A stretch of 32,691 nucleotides of DNA from Indiicoccus explosivorum (GCF_002167005.1 NZ_NHTN01000024.1:1-32691), one strand, 5' to 3'; shown: positions 15,996 to 24,100, numbered from the stretch's first letter. The notes: generated from the sequence alone by a model not told the origin. Program-made: numbers and translations.

Positions 15996-16220
15996 TTGAA
16001 TGATCCCCTATCATTTCTTTCTGATTTATTGCCGCTTCGCTATCGTTCTGTTTACTATTTTACACGCTCGCCGTTTGTTTTTATAGATTAACGGCCAACA
16101 GAAGAAAGGCTTCGCCTAAAACTGGCCACTCTTTTTTTATTCAAACTGATCCTTTTATACAGTCCAGTTAACTGCTAAAGTTACTCTAAACAATGAAGAC
16201 GGAAAGGAGTATCATTCATT
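15996..16220. other. Divergent intergenic region with a terminator-like leader hairpin
   Basis: This region separates the kinase gene (-) from the S-component gene (+). At 16091-16139 GGCCA and TGGCC enclose AGGC-TTC-GCCT, followed by CTCTTTTTTTAT, which is terminator-like on the plus strand. No plus-strand gene lies upstream, so it could be an attenuator in the S-component leader. It does not match a riboswitch class I know. The kinase promoter is not clear. Confidence 0.4.
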
Positions 16221-16754
16221 ATGCAAAAAACAGTGAGTTATTCGAACGGCCGCACCTTCGATCTTATTTTGACTTCCATGGCGATCGCGCTGGTGTTCGT
16301 TTCCACGCTCCTGCTGAATATCCGGCTCCCCATCGCAGCAAACGGCGGGCTGGTCCACCTCGGCACGGCGATGCTTTTCACCATCTCCATCCTGTTCGGC
16401 CCTAAAAAAGGCGCCATTGCCGGCGCAGTCGGGATGGGGCTGTTCGACTTAGTGTCCGGCTGGACATTATGGGCGCCGATCACCATTCTGGCGCGCGGAC
16501 TGCAGGGTTATATTGTGGGACGGATCGCCTGGTCAGGCGGCCGGCAGGGAAACAGCACCCGGTTCAACATCGTTGCCGCAGTCGTGTCGATCCCCTTCAT
16601 GCTGGGGATCTACTACATTGGCGAAGCGATCATTTTCAGCAGCTGGCTCATTCCCGCAGCTTCCATTCCCGGCAACATCGTCCAGAATTCAGTTGGCCTT
16701 ATCATCGCGATCCCTGTGGTCGCCGCATTGAAAAAAGTGCCGTTTTTTAAATAG
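16221..16754 (+). CDS. ECF-type transporter substrate-binding (S) component
   Basis: A 177-residue integral membrane protein with about five or six hydrophobic segments and the glycine-rich GPKKGAIAGAVGMGLFDL stretch (near residue 70) typical of energy-coupling-factor S components. It resembles the riboflavin/hydroxymethylpyrimidine branch. S components bind a vitamin or precursor and share an EcfAA'T module encoded elsewhere. The substrate cannot be assigned. The ATG has AAAGGAG eleven bases upstream. It is a single gene closed by a strong terminator, with a terminator-like hairpin in its leader that may indicate ligand-dependent control. Confidence 0.83.
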   Translation: MQKTVSYSNGRTFDLILTSMAIALVFVSTLLLNIRLPIAANGGLVHLGTAMLFTISILFGPKKGAIAGAVGMGLFDLVSGWTLWAPITILARGLQGYIVGRIAWSGGRQGNSTRFNIVAAVVSIPFMLGIYYIGEAIIFSSWLIPAASIPGNIVQNSVGLIIAIPVVAALKKVPFFK

Positions 16755-16772
16755 ACGGCCAGCAGAAACACG

Positions 16773-16815
16773 AAAAGCGGGCAGAGGAAGAGCCATTCCT
16801 CTGCCCGCTTTTTTC
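16773..16815 (+). terminator. Strong terminator after the S-component gene
   Basis: A 16-bp perfect stem starting AAAAGCGGGCAGAGGAA, with a 7-base loop, is followed by TTTTTT. Confidence 0.9.
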
Positions 16816-16894
16816 CGCTTGGACTTCAGGAAGTTTCCTTTATTCCATTGAAGGGGAATAAGAAAATAACTTACGAAGGAAGCGGAGTGACGAC

Positions 16895-17839
16895 ATGCAG
16901 CAGATGACGCAGTCCTATCTTGAAGAAGTGCTGGAAAAGAGCCGGCCCTATACGAAGGAAGGCCGCGTGGCCAGCTATATTCCTGAACTGGGGGAAGCAG
17001 ATCCCGATACCTTGGGCATCGCCCTGACTGAATGCGGTGGCGGCAGTTATGAAGCCGGCGACCATCAACAGATTTTCACCCTCCAGAGCATTTCCAAAGT
17101 GCTCAGTCTGCTTTTGGCACTGGAAGACCAAGGAAAGGATCAAGTGTTTTCCATCGTCGGACAGGAACCGACCGGAGACCCGTTCAATACCGTGGAATAT
17201 TTGGAAACAGAAGCTAAGAATAAACCCTTCAATCCAATGGTCAATTCCGGGGCGATTGCGGTAGCGTCGATGATCAAAGGCCGGGACGTGGATGATCGTT
17301 TTGGCAGGATCCTCGATTTCATCCGCCAGGTTGCCGGCAATCCGGACTTGAAGCTCAATGAGGAGGTTTACCAGTCCGAAAAGAGAACCGGTGCCCGTAA
17401 CCGGTCCCTCGCCTATTTCATGGAAAGCATGGGACTCATCGAACCGGATGTCGAGGATGTTTTGGACCTGTATTTCCGGTTCAATTCGATTAATGTCACG
17501 GTTCATGATTTGGCGAATATCGGATGCGTACTTGCAAACCGGGGGAAGATACCCGGCAGACAGGACTGGCTCATCGCTGAGGAACACGTGGAAACCGCTG
17601 TGACGATCATGTTCATGGCCGGAATGTACAACGCCTCCGGTGAATTCGCCATCGAAATCGGTTTTCCCAGCAAAAGCGGTGTCAGCGGCGGAATCATGAG
17701 TGTGGTGCCCGGACAGATGGGGATCAGCATCATCGGTCCTGCCATCGGTCCGCGCGGCAACAGCACAGCCGGCGTCCACATCCTTAAAACGCTGTCCGCC
17801 GACCGGCAGCTTCACCTCTTCCGTGACCGGCTGCTGTAG
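16895..17839 (+). CDS. glsA: Glutaminase
   Basis: Hydrolyses glutamine to glutamate and ammonia in the cytoplasm. The 314-residue protein is full length and shows the beta-lactamase-like Ser-x-x-Lys catalytic element in TLQSISKV (Ser65, Lys68), NPMVNSGAI near residue 110, and the C-terminal GVSGGIMSVVPG stretch. The ATG start has AGCGGAG upstream. The gene is monocistronic between a terminator on the left and a bidirectional one on the right. No glutamine transporter gene is adjacent, unlike the ybgH-glsA pair of B. subtilis. A 357-codon minus-strand frame over it is a shadow. Confidence 0.94.
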   Translation: MQQMTQSYLEEVLEKSRPYTKEGRVASYIPELGEADPDTLGIALTECGGGSYEAGDHQQIFTLQSISKVLSLLLALEDQGKDQVFSIVGQEPTGDPFNTVEYLETEAKNKPFNPMVNSGAIAVASMIKGRDVDDRFGRILDFIRQVAGNPDLKLNEEVYQSEKRTGARNRSLAYFMESMGLIEPDVEDVLDLYFRFNSINVTVHDLANIGCVLANRGKIPGRQDWLIAEEHVETAVTIMFMAGMYNASGEFAIEIGFPSKSGVSGGIMSVVPGQMGISIIGPAIGPRGNSTAGVHILKTLSADRQLHLFRDRLL

Positions 17840-17880
17840 GGGTGTGCTGGTCTCCAATAGAGAGCCTTGCAATACTAAAC

Positions 17881-17936
17881 GTAAAAAAAAAAAAGCGGTC
17901 CCCGTAATCCGTCCGATTACAGAGAACGCTTTTCTA
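17881..17936. terminator. Bidirectional terminator between glsA and mqo
   Basis: A long A run, then AGCG...GTAATC pairing with GATTAC...CGCT across a few mismatches, then TTTTCT. It serves both converging genes. Confidence 0.65.
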
Positions 17937-17951
17937 TCATGCAATCATGTT

Positions 17952-19460
17952 TTACACCGTAACGCGACCCCGTTTCTTTTCGCTGAGGCCGAGCGTTTCC
18001 GCTGTAGCCGCATGGATCTCCCGGAAAAGCTCCGCATTCTCTGACAGCGATACGCCGTAAGAAGGGATCATTTCCTTGATCTTCGGCTTCCATTCTTCCA
18101 GCTGTTCAGGGAAGCACCGTTCGAAAATATCAAGCATGGCGTGGACAGCCGTCGAAGCGCCTGGCGACGCGCCGAGCAGGGCAGCCACTGAACCGTCGGC
18201 GGCCGTGACGATTTCCGTGCCGAATTGGAGTGTCCCCTTTCCGCCGGTTTCCGTATCCTTGATCACCTGTACGCGCTGACCCGCTGTCACGACTTCCCAA
18301 TCCTCCAGGTTGGCTTCCGGAATGAATTCACGCAGTTCTTCCACCCGTTTTTCATTCGACAGGAGCACTTGCTGGATGAGGTACTTGGTCAGTTTCATTT
18401 CTTTAGCGCCGGCCGCGAGCATGGTGAACACATTGTTCGGCTTCACGGAACCGATCAGATCCAAGTTCGAACCGGTTTTCAAAAACTTCGGCGAGAAACC
18501 GGCGAACGGTCCGAACAGCAGCGATTTTTGGCCATCGATGTACCGCGTGTCGAGATGCGGCACCGACATCGGCGGCGCACCGACTTTCGCCTTGCCGTAC
18601 ACTTTTCCGTGATGCTTTTCTGCTATCTCGGGTTTATTGCAGACAAGGAACAGACCGCTGACCGGGAAACCGCCGACCCGTTTCGACTCCGGCAGGCCGG
18701 TTTTCTGCAGCAGCGGAAGGCTACCGCCTCCTGCGCCGATAAAGACGAAATCGGCTGTGTGCGTCTCGATCTTATCGCCGTCCAAATCCTTGACCTTCAC
18801 TTCCCATGTTCCGTCGGCTGTCCGTTTAATATCCTGCACACTGTGCCGGTAATTGACGTCGACGCCTTGCCCTTCCAAGTGCTGAAACAGGAGACGGGTC
18901 AGCGCGCCGAAATTGACGTCAGTGCCCGAATCGATTTTTGTGGCGGCAATCGCTTCATCCGGATTCCGGCCTTCCATCATGAGCGGAATCCATTCCTTCA
19001 GCTTTTCCGGATCATCGGAAAACTCCATTCCTTCAAACAGCGGATTATCCGAAAGGGTCTCGAATCGTCTTTGCAGAAAGTCCACGTTCGCTTCACCCTG
19101 GACGAAACTCAGGTGCGGAATCGGCCGGATAAATTCCTGCGGATCTGAAATAAGGCCGGCATCCACGAGGTGTGCCCAAAATTGGCGGGACAGCTGGAAC
19201 TGTTCGTTGACCCGCACAGCCTTCGTGATATCGATCGACCGATCCGGCTTTTCGGACGTATAGTTCAATTCACAAAGTGCTGAGTGGCCCGTGCCCGCGT
19301 TATTCCATTCATTCGAACTTTCGTTTCCCGCGCTGTCGAGTTTCTCAAATACGTTGATTTCCCAGTCCGGCGCCAATTCTTTCAGCAATGATCCCAGCGT
19401 GGCGCTCATGATGCCGGCACCGATTAAAATGACGTCCGTTTTCTTCTGTACGCTGCTCAT
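17952..19460 (-). CDS. mqo: Malate:quinone oxidoreductase
   Basis: A 502-residue FAD enzyme that oxidises malate to oxaloacetate at the inner face of the membrane and passes electrons to the quinone pool. The N-terminal dinucleotide fold reads [17 protein letters not shown], followed by the family stretch [21 protein letters not shown] near residue 50. [16 protein letters not shown] lies near 430. Length is normal. The ATG has AAGGAAGGG upstream, and a TGCTATAGT extended -10 candidate lies about 95 bases before it. The NhaC/MleN-type antiporter gene is upstream on the same strand but is closed by a terminator, so the two are probably separate transcripts with a possible link through malate. 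Confidence 0.95.
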   Translation of the reverse strand: MSSVQKKTDVILIGAGIMSATLGSLLKELAPDWEINVFEKLDSAGNESSNEWNNAGTGHSALCELNYTSEKPDRSIDITKAVRVNEQFQLSRQFWAHLVDAGLISDPQEFIRPIPHLSFVQGEANVDFLQRRFETLSDNPLFEGMEFSDDPEKLKEWIPLMMEGRNPDEAIAATKIDSGTDVNFGALTRLLFQHLEGQGVDVNYRHSVQDIKRTADGTWEVKVKDLDGDKIETHTADFVFIGAGGGSLPLLQKTGLPESKRVGGFPVSGLFLVCNKPEIAEKHHGKVYGKAKVGAPPMSVPHLDTRYIDGQKSLLFGPFAGFSPKFLKTGSNLDLIGSVKPNNVFTMLAAGAKEMKLTKYLIQQVLLSNEKRVEELREFIPEANLEDWEVVTAGQRVQVIKDTETGGKGTLQFGTEIVTAADGSVAALLGASPGASTAVHAMLDIFERCFPEQLEEWKPKIKEMIPSYGVSLSENAELFREIHAATAETLGLSEKKRGRVTV

Positions 19461-19554
19461 TATACCCTTCCTTATCCCTTAAAGTTTGCAGGATGCCATA
19501 CCGGTCCGCCTGCGTGGAACGCCGACCGGAAACATCGCTTGCCATCTGATTCTT

Positions 19555-19563
19555 ACTATAGCA
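19555..19563 (-). promoter_or_regulatory. Extended -10 promoter candidate of mqo
   Basis: On the minus strand the site reads TGCTATAGT. A weak -35-like TATAAC lies 18 bases upstream of the -10. Confidence 0.4.
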
Positions 19564-19634
19564 CAGTCTCTGATTTTAGTTATACCAAAAATCCCTGTCC
19601 GGGTTCTGTCCCGGCCGGCTGTAAGGGATGGGAA

Positions 19635-19664
19635 TGAAAAACCTCCGCCCAGCCGGGCAGAGGT
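19635..19664 (-). terminator. Terminator after the nhaC-like gene
   Basis: On the minus strand ACCTCTGCCC pairs with GGGCGGAGGT around a GGCT loop, followed by TTTTTC. It starts 16 bases past the stop codon. Confidence 0.9.
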
Positions 19665-19679
19665 CCAATCCATGGAAAA

Positions 19680-21134
19680 TTATATTTGCGCTACGTTTCC
19701 TGCCAATTTTTTATCCGGTCTCTGATCGGTTCCCTCTTCTTCGATCTTGGTCATGGTCAGCCCTGTCACGCCATAGAACAGCGAAACGAGCGGGGTGAGC
19801 ATGGCAAGGAAACAGAAAGGAAGATACGTGCCGGTTGCGACACCCAGCGCGCCGGCTGTGAAGATGCCGCTCCCGGTCCACGGGATGAGCGCCCCGCCCT
19901 GTGTGCCTGTATCCTCAAGAACCCTTGATAAGTTCTCCGGTTTTAAATTCAGCCGCTCATAGACGGGCTGCATAATCGTGCCGCCCATGACGATCGAGAA
20001 GTAAATGGAGCCGCCGATCGCCAGCGAGACATAGCTGATGATGATGGTCACGAACGTCAGGACACCCGTGCTCTTGATTTTATGGATGAACGGGGCGACG
20101 AGCGCTTCCAGGACACCCGCATTGGCCATCATGCCGCCCAGTCCGAGCGCGAACAAGAAAAGAGCGACGAGCGCGAACATGCTGCTTAATCCTCCGCGCA
20201 CCAGCAGACTATCGACGATTTCGATTCCGGATTCCACCGAATAGCCGCCGTAGAAGAAATCGATCGTCTCGGTGAATGTGAATCCCTGATAAAAGATCGC
20301 TACCAGTCCGCCCACTGCCGTCCCGATGAAAATGGACGGGAGCGCCGGTTTTTTCATCATGAGCATCCCGATCAGCACGACGATCGGAATCAGCGGGACG
20401 AGTCCAAGGTTGAAATTTTCCGCCAGGAATGCTGTCAGCTGCGCCACTGTTTGTTCGTTTGCGGCAGTACCCGCATACTTCAGCCCCATGAACGTGAAAA
20501 TGACTGCGGAAATGACATAGGCCGGCACAGTCGTCCAAAGCATATGCCTGATGTGGGTGAATAAATCGGTTCCGGTGACCGTCGGCGTTAAATTCGTGGT
20601 ATCCGACAGCGGTGACATTTTATCCCCGAAATACGCACCGCTTATAATCGCGCCCGCCGTAAGACCGACCGGCACACCGAGTGTCGCTCCGACTCCCATC
20701 AGTGCGATTCCGGCTGTTCCGATCGTCCCCCACGAGGTCCCTGTCGCCAGCGACACGAGAGAACAAAAGATCAGTGCCGTCACCAGGAAGAATTGCGGCG
20801 AAATCGTTTCGATTCCGAAGTAGATCAGTGTAGGAACGGTACCCGATGCAATCCATGCACCGATTAAAATCCCGACGGTCAATAAAATCAGCGCGGGCTG
20901 GAGTGCTCTGCTCATTGATGCGGTCATCGATTTTTCCACTTGTTTGTAAGTGAATCCGAGACCGAGCATGAACGGGATCAGCACAAGAACGCCGATAAAC
21001 ATCAGAATTTGAATCGGTGCATCAAACGCGAGAATGCCGATGGCGATGATTGCAGCCACGGTCCCCAGCATTGCCAGCGCATACAAAAACGACGGTTTCC
21101 TCATATTATTTTCTTCTGTATCTGTGATCAACAA
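19680..21134 (-). CDS. NhaC/MleN family Na+/H+ antiporter
   Basis: A 484-residue polytopic transporter of the NhaC family with about 11-12 membrane segments. Conserved stretches include ATGTSWGTIGTAGIA near residue 130, ISGAYFGDKMSPLSDTTNLTP near 165 and the second-half TGTQGGALIPWTGSG. The family includes simple Na+/H+ antiporters and MleN, which couples malate uptake and lactate export to Na+ and H+. The mqo gene next to it favours malate, but this is inference. The start is best placed at one of two adjacent TTG codons because AAGGAGTGAT precedes them; an ATG eleven codons in (MRKPSF) has only a poor site. It has an unusually structured leader. Confidence 0.85.
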   Translation of the reverse strand: MLITDTEENNMRKPSFLYALAMLGTVAAIIAIGILAFDAPIQILMFIGVLVLIPFMLGLGFTYKQVEKSMTASMSRALQPALILLTVGILIGAWIASGTVPTLIYFGIETISPQFFLVTALIFCSLVSLATGTSWGTIGTAGIALMGVGATLGVPVGLTAGAIISGAYFGDKMSPLSDTTNLTPTVTGTDLFTHIRHMLWTTVPAYVISAVIFTFMGLKYAGTAANEQTVAQLTAFLAENFNLGLVPLIPIVVLIGMLMMKKPALPSIFIGTAVGGLVAIFYQGFTFTETIDFFYGGYSVESGIEIVDSLLVRGGLSSMFALVALFLFALGLGGMMANAGVLEALVAPFIHKIKSTGVLTFVTIIISYVSLAIGGSIYFSIVMGGTIMQPVYERLNLKPENLSRVLEDTGTQGGALIPWTGSGIFTAGALGVATGTYLPFCFLAMLTPLVSLFYGVTGLTMTKIEEEGTDQRPDKKLAGNVAQI

Positions 21135-21149
21135 ATCACTCCTTCTGTT

Positions 21150-21291
21150 TTTTCCGAGGTGCCGTCTTTTTGAGAACCGGGAAGTTCAGACAGCCCTCTT
21201 AACCGTTGATGCAGTGATAATTTCATGAGACCCGCAGGCAAAAGAATTACCGGAATTTCTTATGTAAAACGAGTCTCCGCGAATCACTTTA
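21150..21291 (-). ncRNA. Structured leader RNA candidate of the nhaC-like gene
   Basis: Read on the minus strand, two hairpin domains precede the gene. The upstream one (21288 to 21213) has three stacked helices: AGTGAT/ATCACT, GAGACTCG/CGGGTCTC (one G-U pair) and AAGAA-TT/AA-TTCTT, with internal loops of 5/8 and 8/7 bases. The downstream one (21198 to 21156) pairs GAGG-GCTGTCT with AGACGGC-A-CCTC and has an inner GAAC/GTTC helix. The ribosome site follows about 15 bases later. It does not match the lysine, ydaO or other classes whose consensus I know. Whether it senses anything is unknown. Confidence 0.45.
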
Positions 21292-21336
21292 TAAGCGGCG
21301 TATGCATAGTTTAACAAAGAACTGAATTTTTCGCAA
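21289..21336 (-). CDS. Possible 15-residue leader peptide upstream of the nhaC-like gene
   Basis: The minus strand carries a perfect AAAGGAGGT Shine-Dalgarno sequence, then five bases from the end of AAAGGAGG to a TTG codon, then 15 codons (MRKIQFFVKLCIRRL) ending in TAA. The stop codon lies directly before the first helix of the structured leader, so a terminating ribosome would cover or melt that helix. Against it, a TTGCGA-N17-TAAACT promoter candidate overlaps the little frame, which would start the message inside it. Confidence 0.35.
   Translation of the reverse strand: MRKIQFFVKLCIRRL
21298..21336 (-). promoter_or_regulatory. Promoter candidate of the nhaC-like gene
   Basis: On the minus strand TTGCGA and TAAACT are 17 bases apart (8 of 12 consensus positions). 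The start would fall just before the structured leader. It competes with the leader-peptide reading of the same bases. Confidence 0.4.
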
Positions 21337-21433
21337 ATCGACCTCCTTTATTTTCAGCGATACTGCTTATTTCCTCGTGTAATCATAACGTACTGTCAAA
21401 CAAATAAATGAATAAAAATGCAAAAAGAAAAGT

Positions 21434-21475
21434 TAGCCTACCACGGAACCACGGAGGTCCTAACCGCATTTTTTT
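21434..21475. terminator. Second hairpin downstream of the nitroreductase gene
   Basis: GTTAG/CTAAC and CCT/AGG helices surround a repeated CCACGG, with T7 on the plus side and TTTTCTTTTT on the minus side. It can act as a backup terminator in either direction. Confidence 0.45.
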
Positions 21476-21500
21476 ATTAATCGCCTCTGCGTTTCAAACG

Positions 21501-21540
21501 AAAAAACCCCCTGCTTCTTCGGTGTGAAGAGGCAGGGGCA
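21501..21540 (-). terminator. Terminator of the nitroreductase gene
   Basis: On the minus strand CCCCTGC plus TCTTC pairs with GAAGA plus GCAGGGG, with a loop of about five bases, followed by TTTTTT. It lies 14 bases after the stop. Confidence 0.9.
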
Positions 21541-21553
21541 CCATATGGATCTG

Positions 21554-22333
21554 TTATTCGTTTTCCATGAAGTTCTGTTTCGCCAAGTAATCCAGCACTG
21601 TCCGGGAGAAGCCTGTATGGGACTCCTTCGTGTACTTAGCGATCGTATAGATTTGCGCAAGGTTCTTGAGTCCGAGCTGCTCCGTCATTTCCTTCAGCGC
21701 CGGTACAGCCATGTACCGTTCCCAGCCCTTTTCGTTCCGGTCCTTATAGATGTCCATCACTTCTTCGTCTGAATAATCCCGGTACTGCTCGTAGTGGACA
21801 AGGCCCTCCTTCGGCAGCCGGTCCCGCGGAGCAGGATTTTCTGCCGGGTACCCAAGCGAGTAGCCGACCACCGGCACAACATTCTCCGGAAGTCCCAAGA
21901 CTTCACCGATCCGGTCACAGTTTGCAAGGGTCGAGCCCATATAACAGACCCCCAGCCCTCTGTTTTCCGCCGCCAGCGCGCAATTTTGGGCAGCGAGCGT
22001 CGCGTCGATGGCACCGATCATGAAACTCATGAAATTATCGAAATGGACCGGTGCATCGTTAAGCGCCAGCCATTTCCTCATCCGATTGAAATCCGCACAG
22101 AACGTCACCAGTACAGGCGCATCCATCACCATGGACTGCTCCATGTGCGGCTCATATAATTGCTTTTTGATCGCTTCATCTCTCGTCACGATCATCGAGT
22201 ACGTCTGCATATTCCCGCTTGAAGAAGCGCGGATTCCCGCCTCCAGGATCTCATCCAGCAATTCCTGGCTGATCTCCCTGTCTTCATATTTCCTGATGGA
22301 TCTGTGCCCATGGATAACATCAGTCAATTCCAA
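21554..22333 (-). CDS. NADPH-dependent flavin nitroreductase (NfrA/Frp type)
   Basis: An FMN-dependent oxygen-insensitive reductase of nitro compounds, flavins or quinones. The 259-residue protein has HRSIRKY near the start, SSGNMQTYSM near residue 35, the family's central helix GAIDATLAAQNCALAAENRGLG near 108, and VVGYSLGYPAE near 155. It is longer than short NADH nitroreductases and matches the NfrA/Frp group, which has a C-terminal extension. The start is best placed at TTG 22333 (MELTDVIHGH), because GAGGAG lies eight bases before it; GTG codons at 22342 and 22339 overlap or abut that site. It is a single gene with an extended -10 promoter candidate. Confidence 0.88.
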   Translation of the reverse strand: MELTDVIHGHRSIRKYEDREISQELLDEILEAGIRASSSGNMQTYSMIVTRDEAIKKQLYEPHMEQSMVMDAPVLVTFCADFNRMRKWLALNDAPVHFDNFMSFMIGAIDATLAAQNCALAAENRGLGVCYMGSTLANCDRIGEVLGLPENVVPVVGYSLGYPAENPAPRDRLPKEGLVHYEQYRDYSDEEVMDIYKDRNEKGWERYMAVPALKEMTEQLGLKNLAQIYTIAKYTKESHTGFSRTVLDYLAKQNFMENE

Positions 22334-22353
22334 CTTCACCACTCCTCAAGATA

Positions 22354-22362
22354 ACTATAGCA
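22354..22362 (-). promoter_or_regulatory. Extended -10 promoter candidate of the nitroreductase gene
   Basis: On the minus strand the site reads TGCTATAGT, 21 bases upstream of the proposed TTG start; the same nine bases occur before mqo. Confidence 0.4.
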
Positions 22363-22446
22363 CTGAACCTTTGCGTACGGTATTTATTGTTCTGATTATT
22401 TAGGTAAGTAATACTGAATTTGATAGTTACTGAAGGAGGGGTCTGC

Positions 22447-22671
22447 ATGGATGATTGGCTGCCAAGCCTGATTACTAAAATACCACAGGAAGGTTATGAA
22501 TTAGCGATCAAACTGGCAAGAAAAGGCAGCGGGTATACCCAGCAATCGAGTGAAATCCGGGAAAAACTGCGCCCGCAATATGCGGAAAATCCAGATAGCC
22601 TGACGCTTGTTTCCCAAGTGATTGCGATTCACTTCCAGACGGTAGCCGCTGCAAATAACTACTGGAAATAA
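22447..22671 (+). CDS. 74-residue protein of unknown function
   Basis: A small soluble protein beginning MDDWLPSLITKIPQEGY, with helical content and no cysteine, membrane segment or known motif. The start is well supported: GAAGGAGGGG lies five bases before the ATG, and the stop is followed by a clear terminator, so it is a real single-gene unit. I do not recognise the family. It diverges from the nitroreductase gene and converges on the DUF4317 gene, so context does not suggest a job. Confidence 0.75.
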   Translation: MDDWLPSLITKIPQEGYELAIKLARKGSGYTQQSSEIREKLRPQYAENPDSLTLVSQVIAIHFQTVAAANNYWK

Positions 22672-22684
22672 AAAATGGCGGCGG

Positions 22685-22718
22685 AAGCTCTTTCCCTTCG
22701 AGGGCAGGAGCTTTTTTA
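22685..22718 (+). terminator. Terminator of the 74-residue gene
   Basis: AAGCTC and GAGCTT with an inner CCC-TTCGA-GGG helix, followed by TTTTTT. Confidence 0.85.
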
Positions 22719-22747
22719 ATTGACCGGCTGCTCCTTCAAAATTCCTC

Positions 22748-23941
22748 TTACTGCGGCAAATCGTCGGGCAGTAATTTGAAGCCGCTGATCATCGTATCTT
22801 CTTCCACCTCGATCAGGAGGCACCGCTTGCCGTTGTAGTTGACTTCTTTGACGTACCGCAAGTCTTGGGGACTGATCTTAATATCCGCGACTTTTGTGCT
22901 GATTTTTATCGATTTGGAGGCATAGCTCGGAACGATGTGCTTGGCTTTCATCTCATAATTTTTATCATCGACCACTTGCTGAAAGGCCATCTCCACTTTT
23001 TCCGTGTCCACGTCCTTGACGCCGCTTGCCTTCAATACCCGTGCCACTTCTTTCGTATCCAGAACCGGCGTTTTCTCGTCCCCGTCCTCGTTCTCTTTTT
23101 CTGTCTCAAGCATGTGATTGATTTCGTCATACACACCGGCGAGCGTCCTCGAATTCACTTCTTCGCCGATCACTGACTTGACGATTTCTTCAAACACCGC
23201 TTTATCTTCCTCGGCTGTCATGATTTCGTCGCCGTTCAGCACATTCTCGATAAACGGGAAGTCCGGTTTGTTCGCTTTGCTTGCTGCGTACAGGACATGG
23301 CTGACGTCCGCTGCGTTATCTGTAAAGCAGGGGAACAGGAATCCGCCGATGGGCGTGGCCAGCTTGATGACAGGATCCGTCATGAGATTCGACTTGAACT
23401 CCCGCCCGATAAAATCGAACACCAGAGAACTCTTCGGCAGCTCCGTCTCATTTATGCTGCAGAGGATGAACGGTGTCGTATATACTTCATCACGCAAGGC
23501 GGCTTCCGTTTCATCCAGCTCGCGTCTGGTCGTTTTAAAATAGTCGCCGCGGATGAATGTAACGACTGTATCCTTCTCGAAACGGCTTTCCCGGACCACT
23601 TTCAGCGCGATCTGCTGCATATTCTCCATCCATTCCTCCGCTTCATCCGCATGGAGGCCCTCGTACAAGAACTGCTGCGTATGGTCTTCCTGCCCTTCTG
23701 CTGCAGACTGGAATTTCACTTCGAACAGCTTCTCATCCAGCTTACCGCCCAGGACTTTTTTGAAATTGGCCAGGAACAGCTCTTGCTGATCCCGATCCAG
23801 CAAGGCGAACGGCCGGCTTTCCTCGTGAAAAATTTCATCGCTGTCCTGTTTGATGTAAACATTATAAATATCTGTGATTTTCAGCAGATCGCTGTCCAGT
23901 TTGAACCGTTTGCGAATGTCTGCGATATCTTTTTTATTCAT
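22748..23941 (-). CDS. DUF4317 family protein
   Basis: A 397-residue, acidic, soluble protein without signal or membrane segments. The N-terminus MNKKDIADIRKRFK and the following LLKITDIYNVYI match the DUF4317 family as I know it; its function is undetermined. The C-terminal third contains a KDVDTEKVEMAFQ helix and ends in a small beta domain. I start it at the ATG at 23941, with AGGGAG twelve bases upstream, because the in-frame extension to 23995 has no relation to the family. Single gene; its 3' end faces the 74-residue gene. About 200 bases upstream of the start include the FNR/Rex-like palindrome. Confidence 0.8.
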   Translation of the reverse strand: MNKKDIADIRKRFKLDSDLLKITDIYNVYIKQDSDEIFHEESRPFALLDRDQQELFLANFKKVLGGKLDEKLFEVKFQSAAEGQEDHTQQFLYEGLHADEAEEWMENMQQIALKVVRESRFEKDTVVTFIRGDYFKTTRRELDETEAALRDEVYTTPFILCSINETELPKSSLVFDFIGREFKSNLMTDPVIKLATPIGGFLFPCFTDNAADVSHVLYAASKANKPDFPFIENVLNGDEIMTAEEDKAVFEEIVKSVIGEEVNSRTLAGVYDEINHMLETEKENEDGDEKTPVLDTKEVARVLKASGVKDVDTEKVEMAFQQVVDDKNYEMKAKHIVPSYASKSIKISTKVADIKISPQDLRYVKEVNYNGKRCLLIEVEEDTMISGFKLLPDDLPQ

Positions 23942-24082
23942 CTCGAATTCCAACTCCCTGACAATCTGAATCGGTGACGCATCAAAAAAGAGCATCTCAG
24001 GCTATCCTCCAGCCTGCGATACTCTGTTCAGTATACCAGCAATCGGTGTAAAAATCGGGTGATTCTCGGACTTGCCGGCTGC

Positions 24083-24100
24083 TTGTGATATTAATCACAG
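24083..24100 (+). promoter_or_regulatory. FNR/Rex-like palindrome upstream of the PAS gene
   Basis: TTGTGATATTAATCACAG contains a perfect TGTGA-N6-TCACA palindrome, which is the B. subtilis Fnr box and, apart from the last base, a Rex operator. Its centre lies about 68 bases before the PAS-gene ATG. A TACCAT -10 candidate at 24121-24126 would put the start site near 24133, so the palindrome would be centred at about -41.5, the class II activator position. A Crp/Fnr-type activator or Rex are the candidate proteins. Confidence 0.6.

Noticed and set aside
16871-17944. Minus-strand open frame of 357 codons over glutaminase
   Set aside because: It lies antisense to a motif-complete glsA and has no ribosome site or known family; it is a GC-driven shadow.
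21375-21399. TTGACA (minus strand, 21394-21399) as a promoter for the leader peptide
   Set aside because: The -35 is perfect, but no acceptable -10 occurs at 15-19 bases; the only TATGAT is 6 bases away.
21135-21400. Lysine or ydaO (c-di-AMP) riboswitch before the nhaC-like gene
   Set aside because: The consensus segments of those classes that I know are absent, although lysine riboswitches do occur before some nhaC-type genes.
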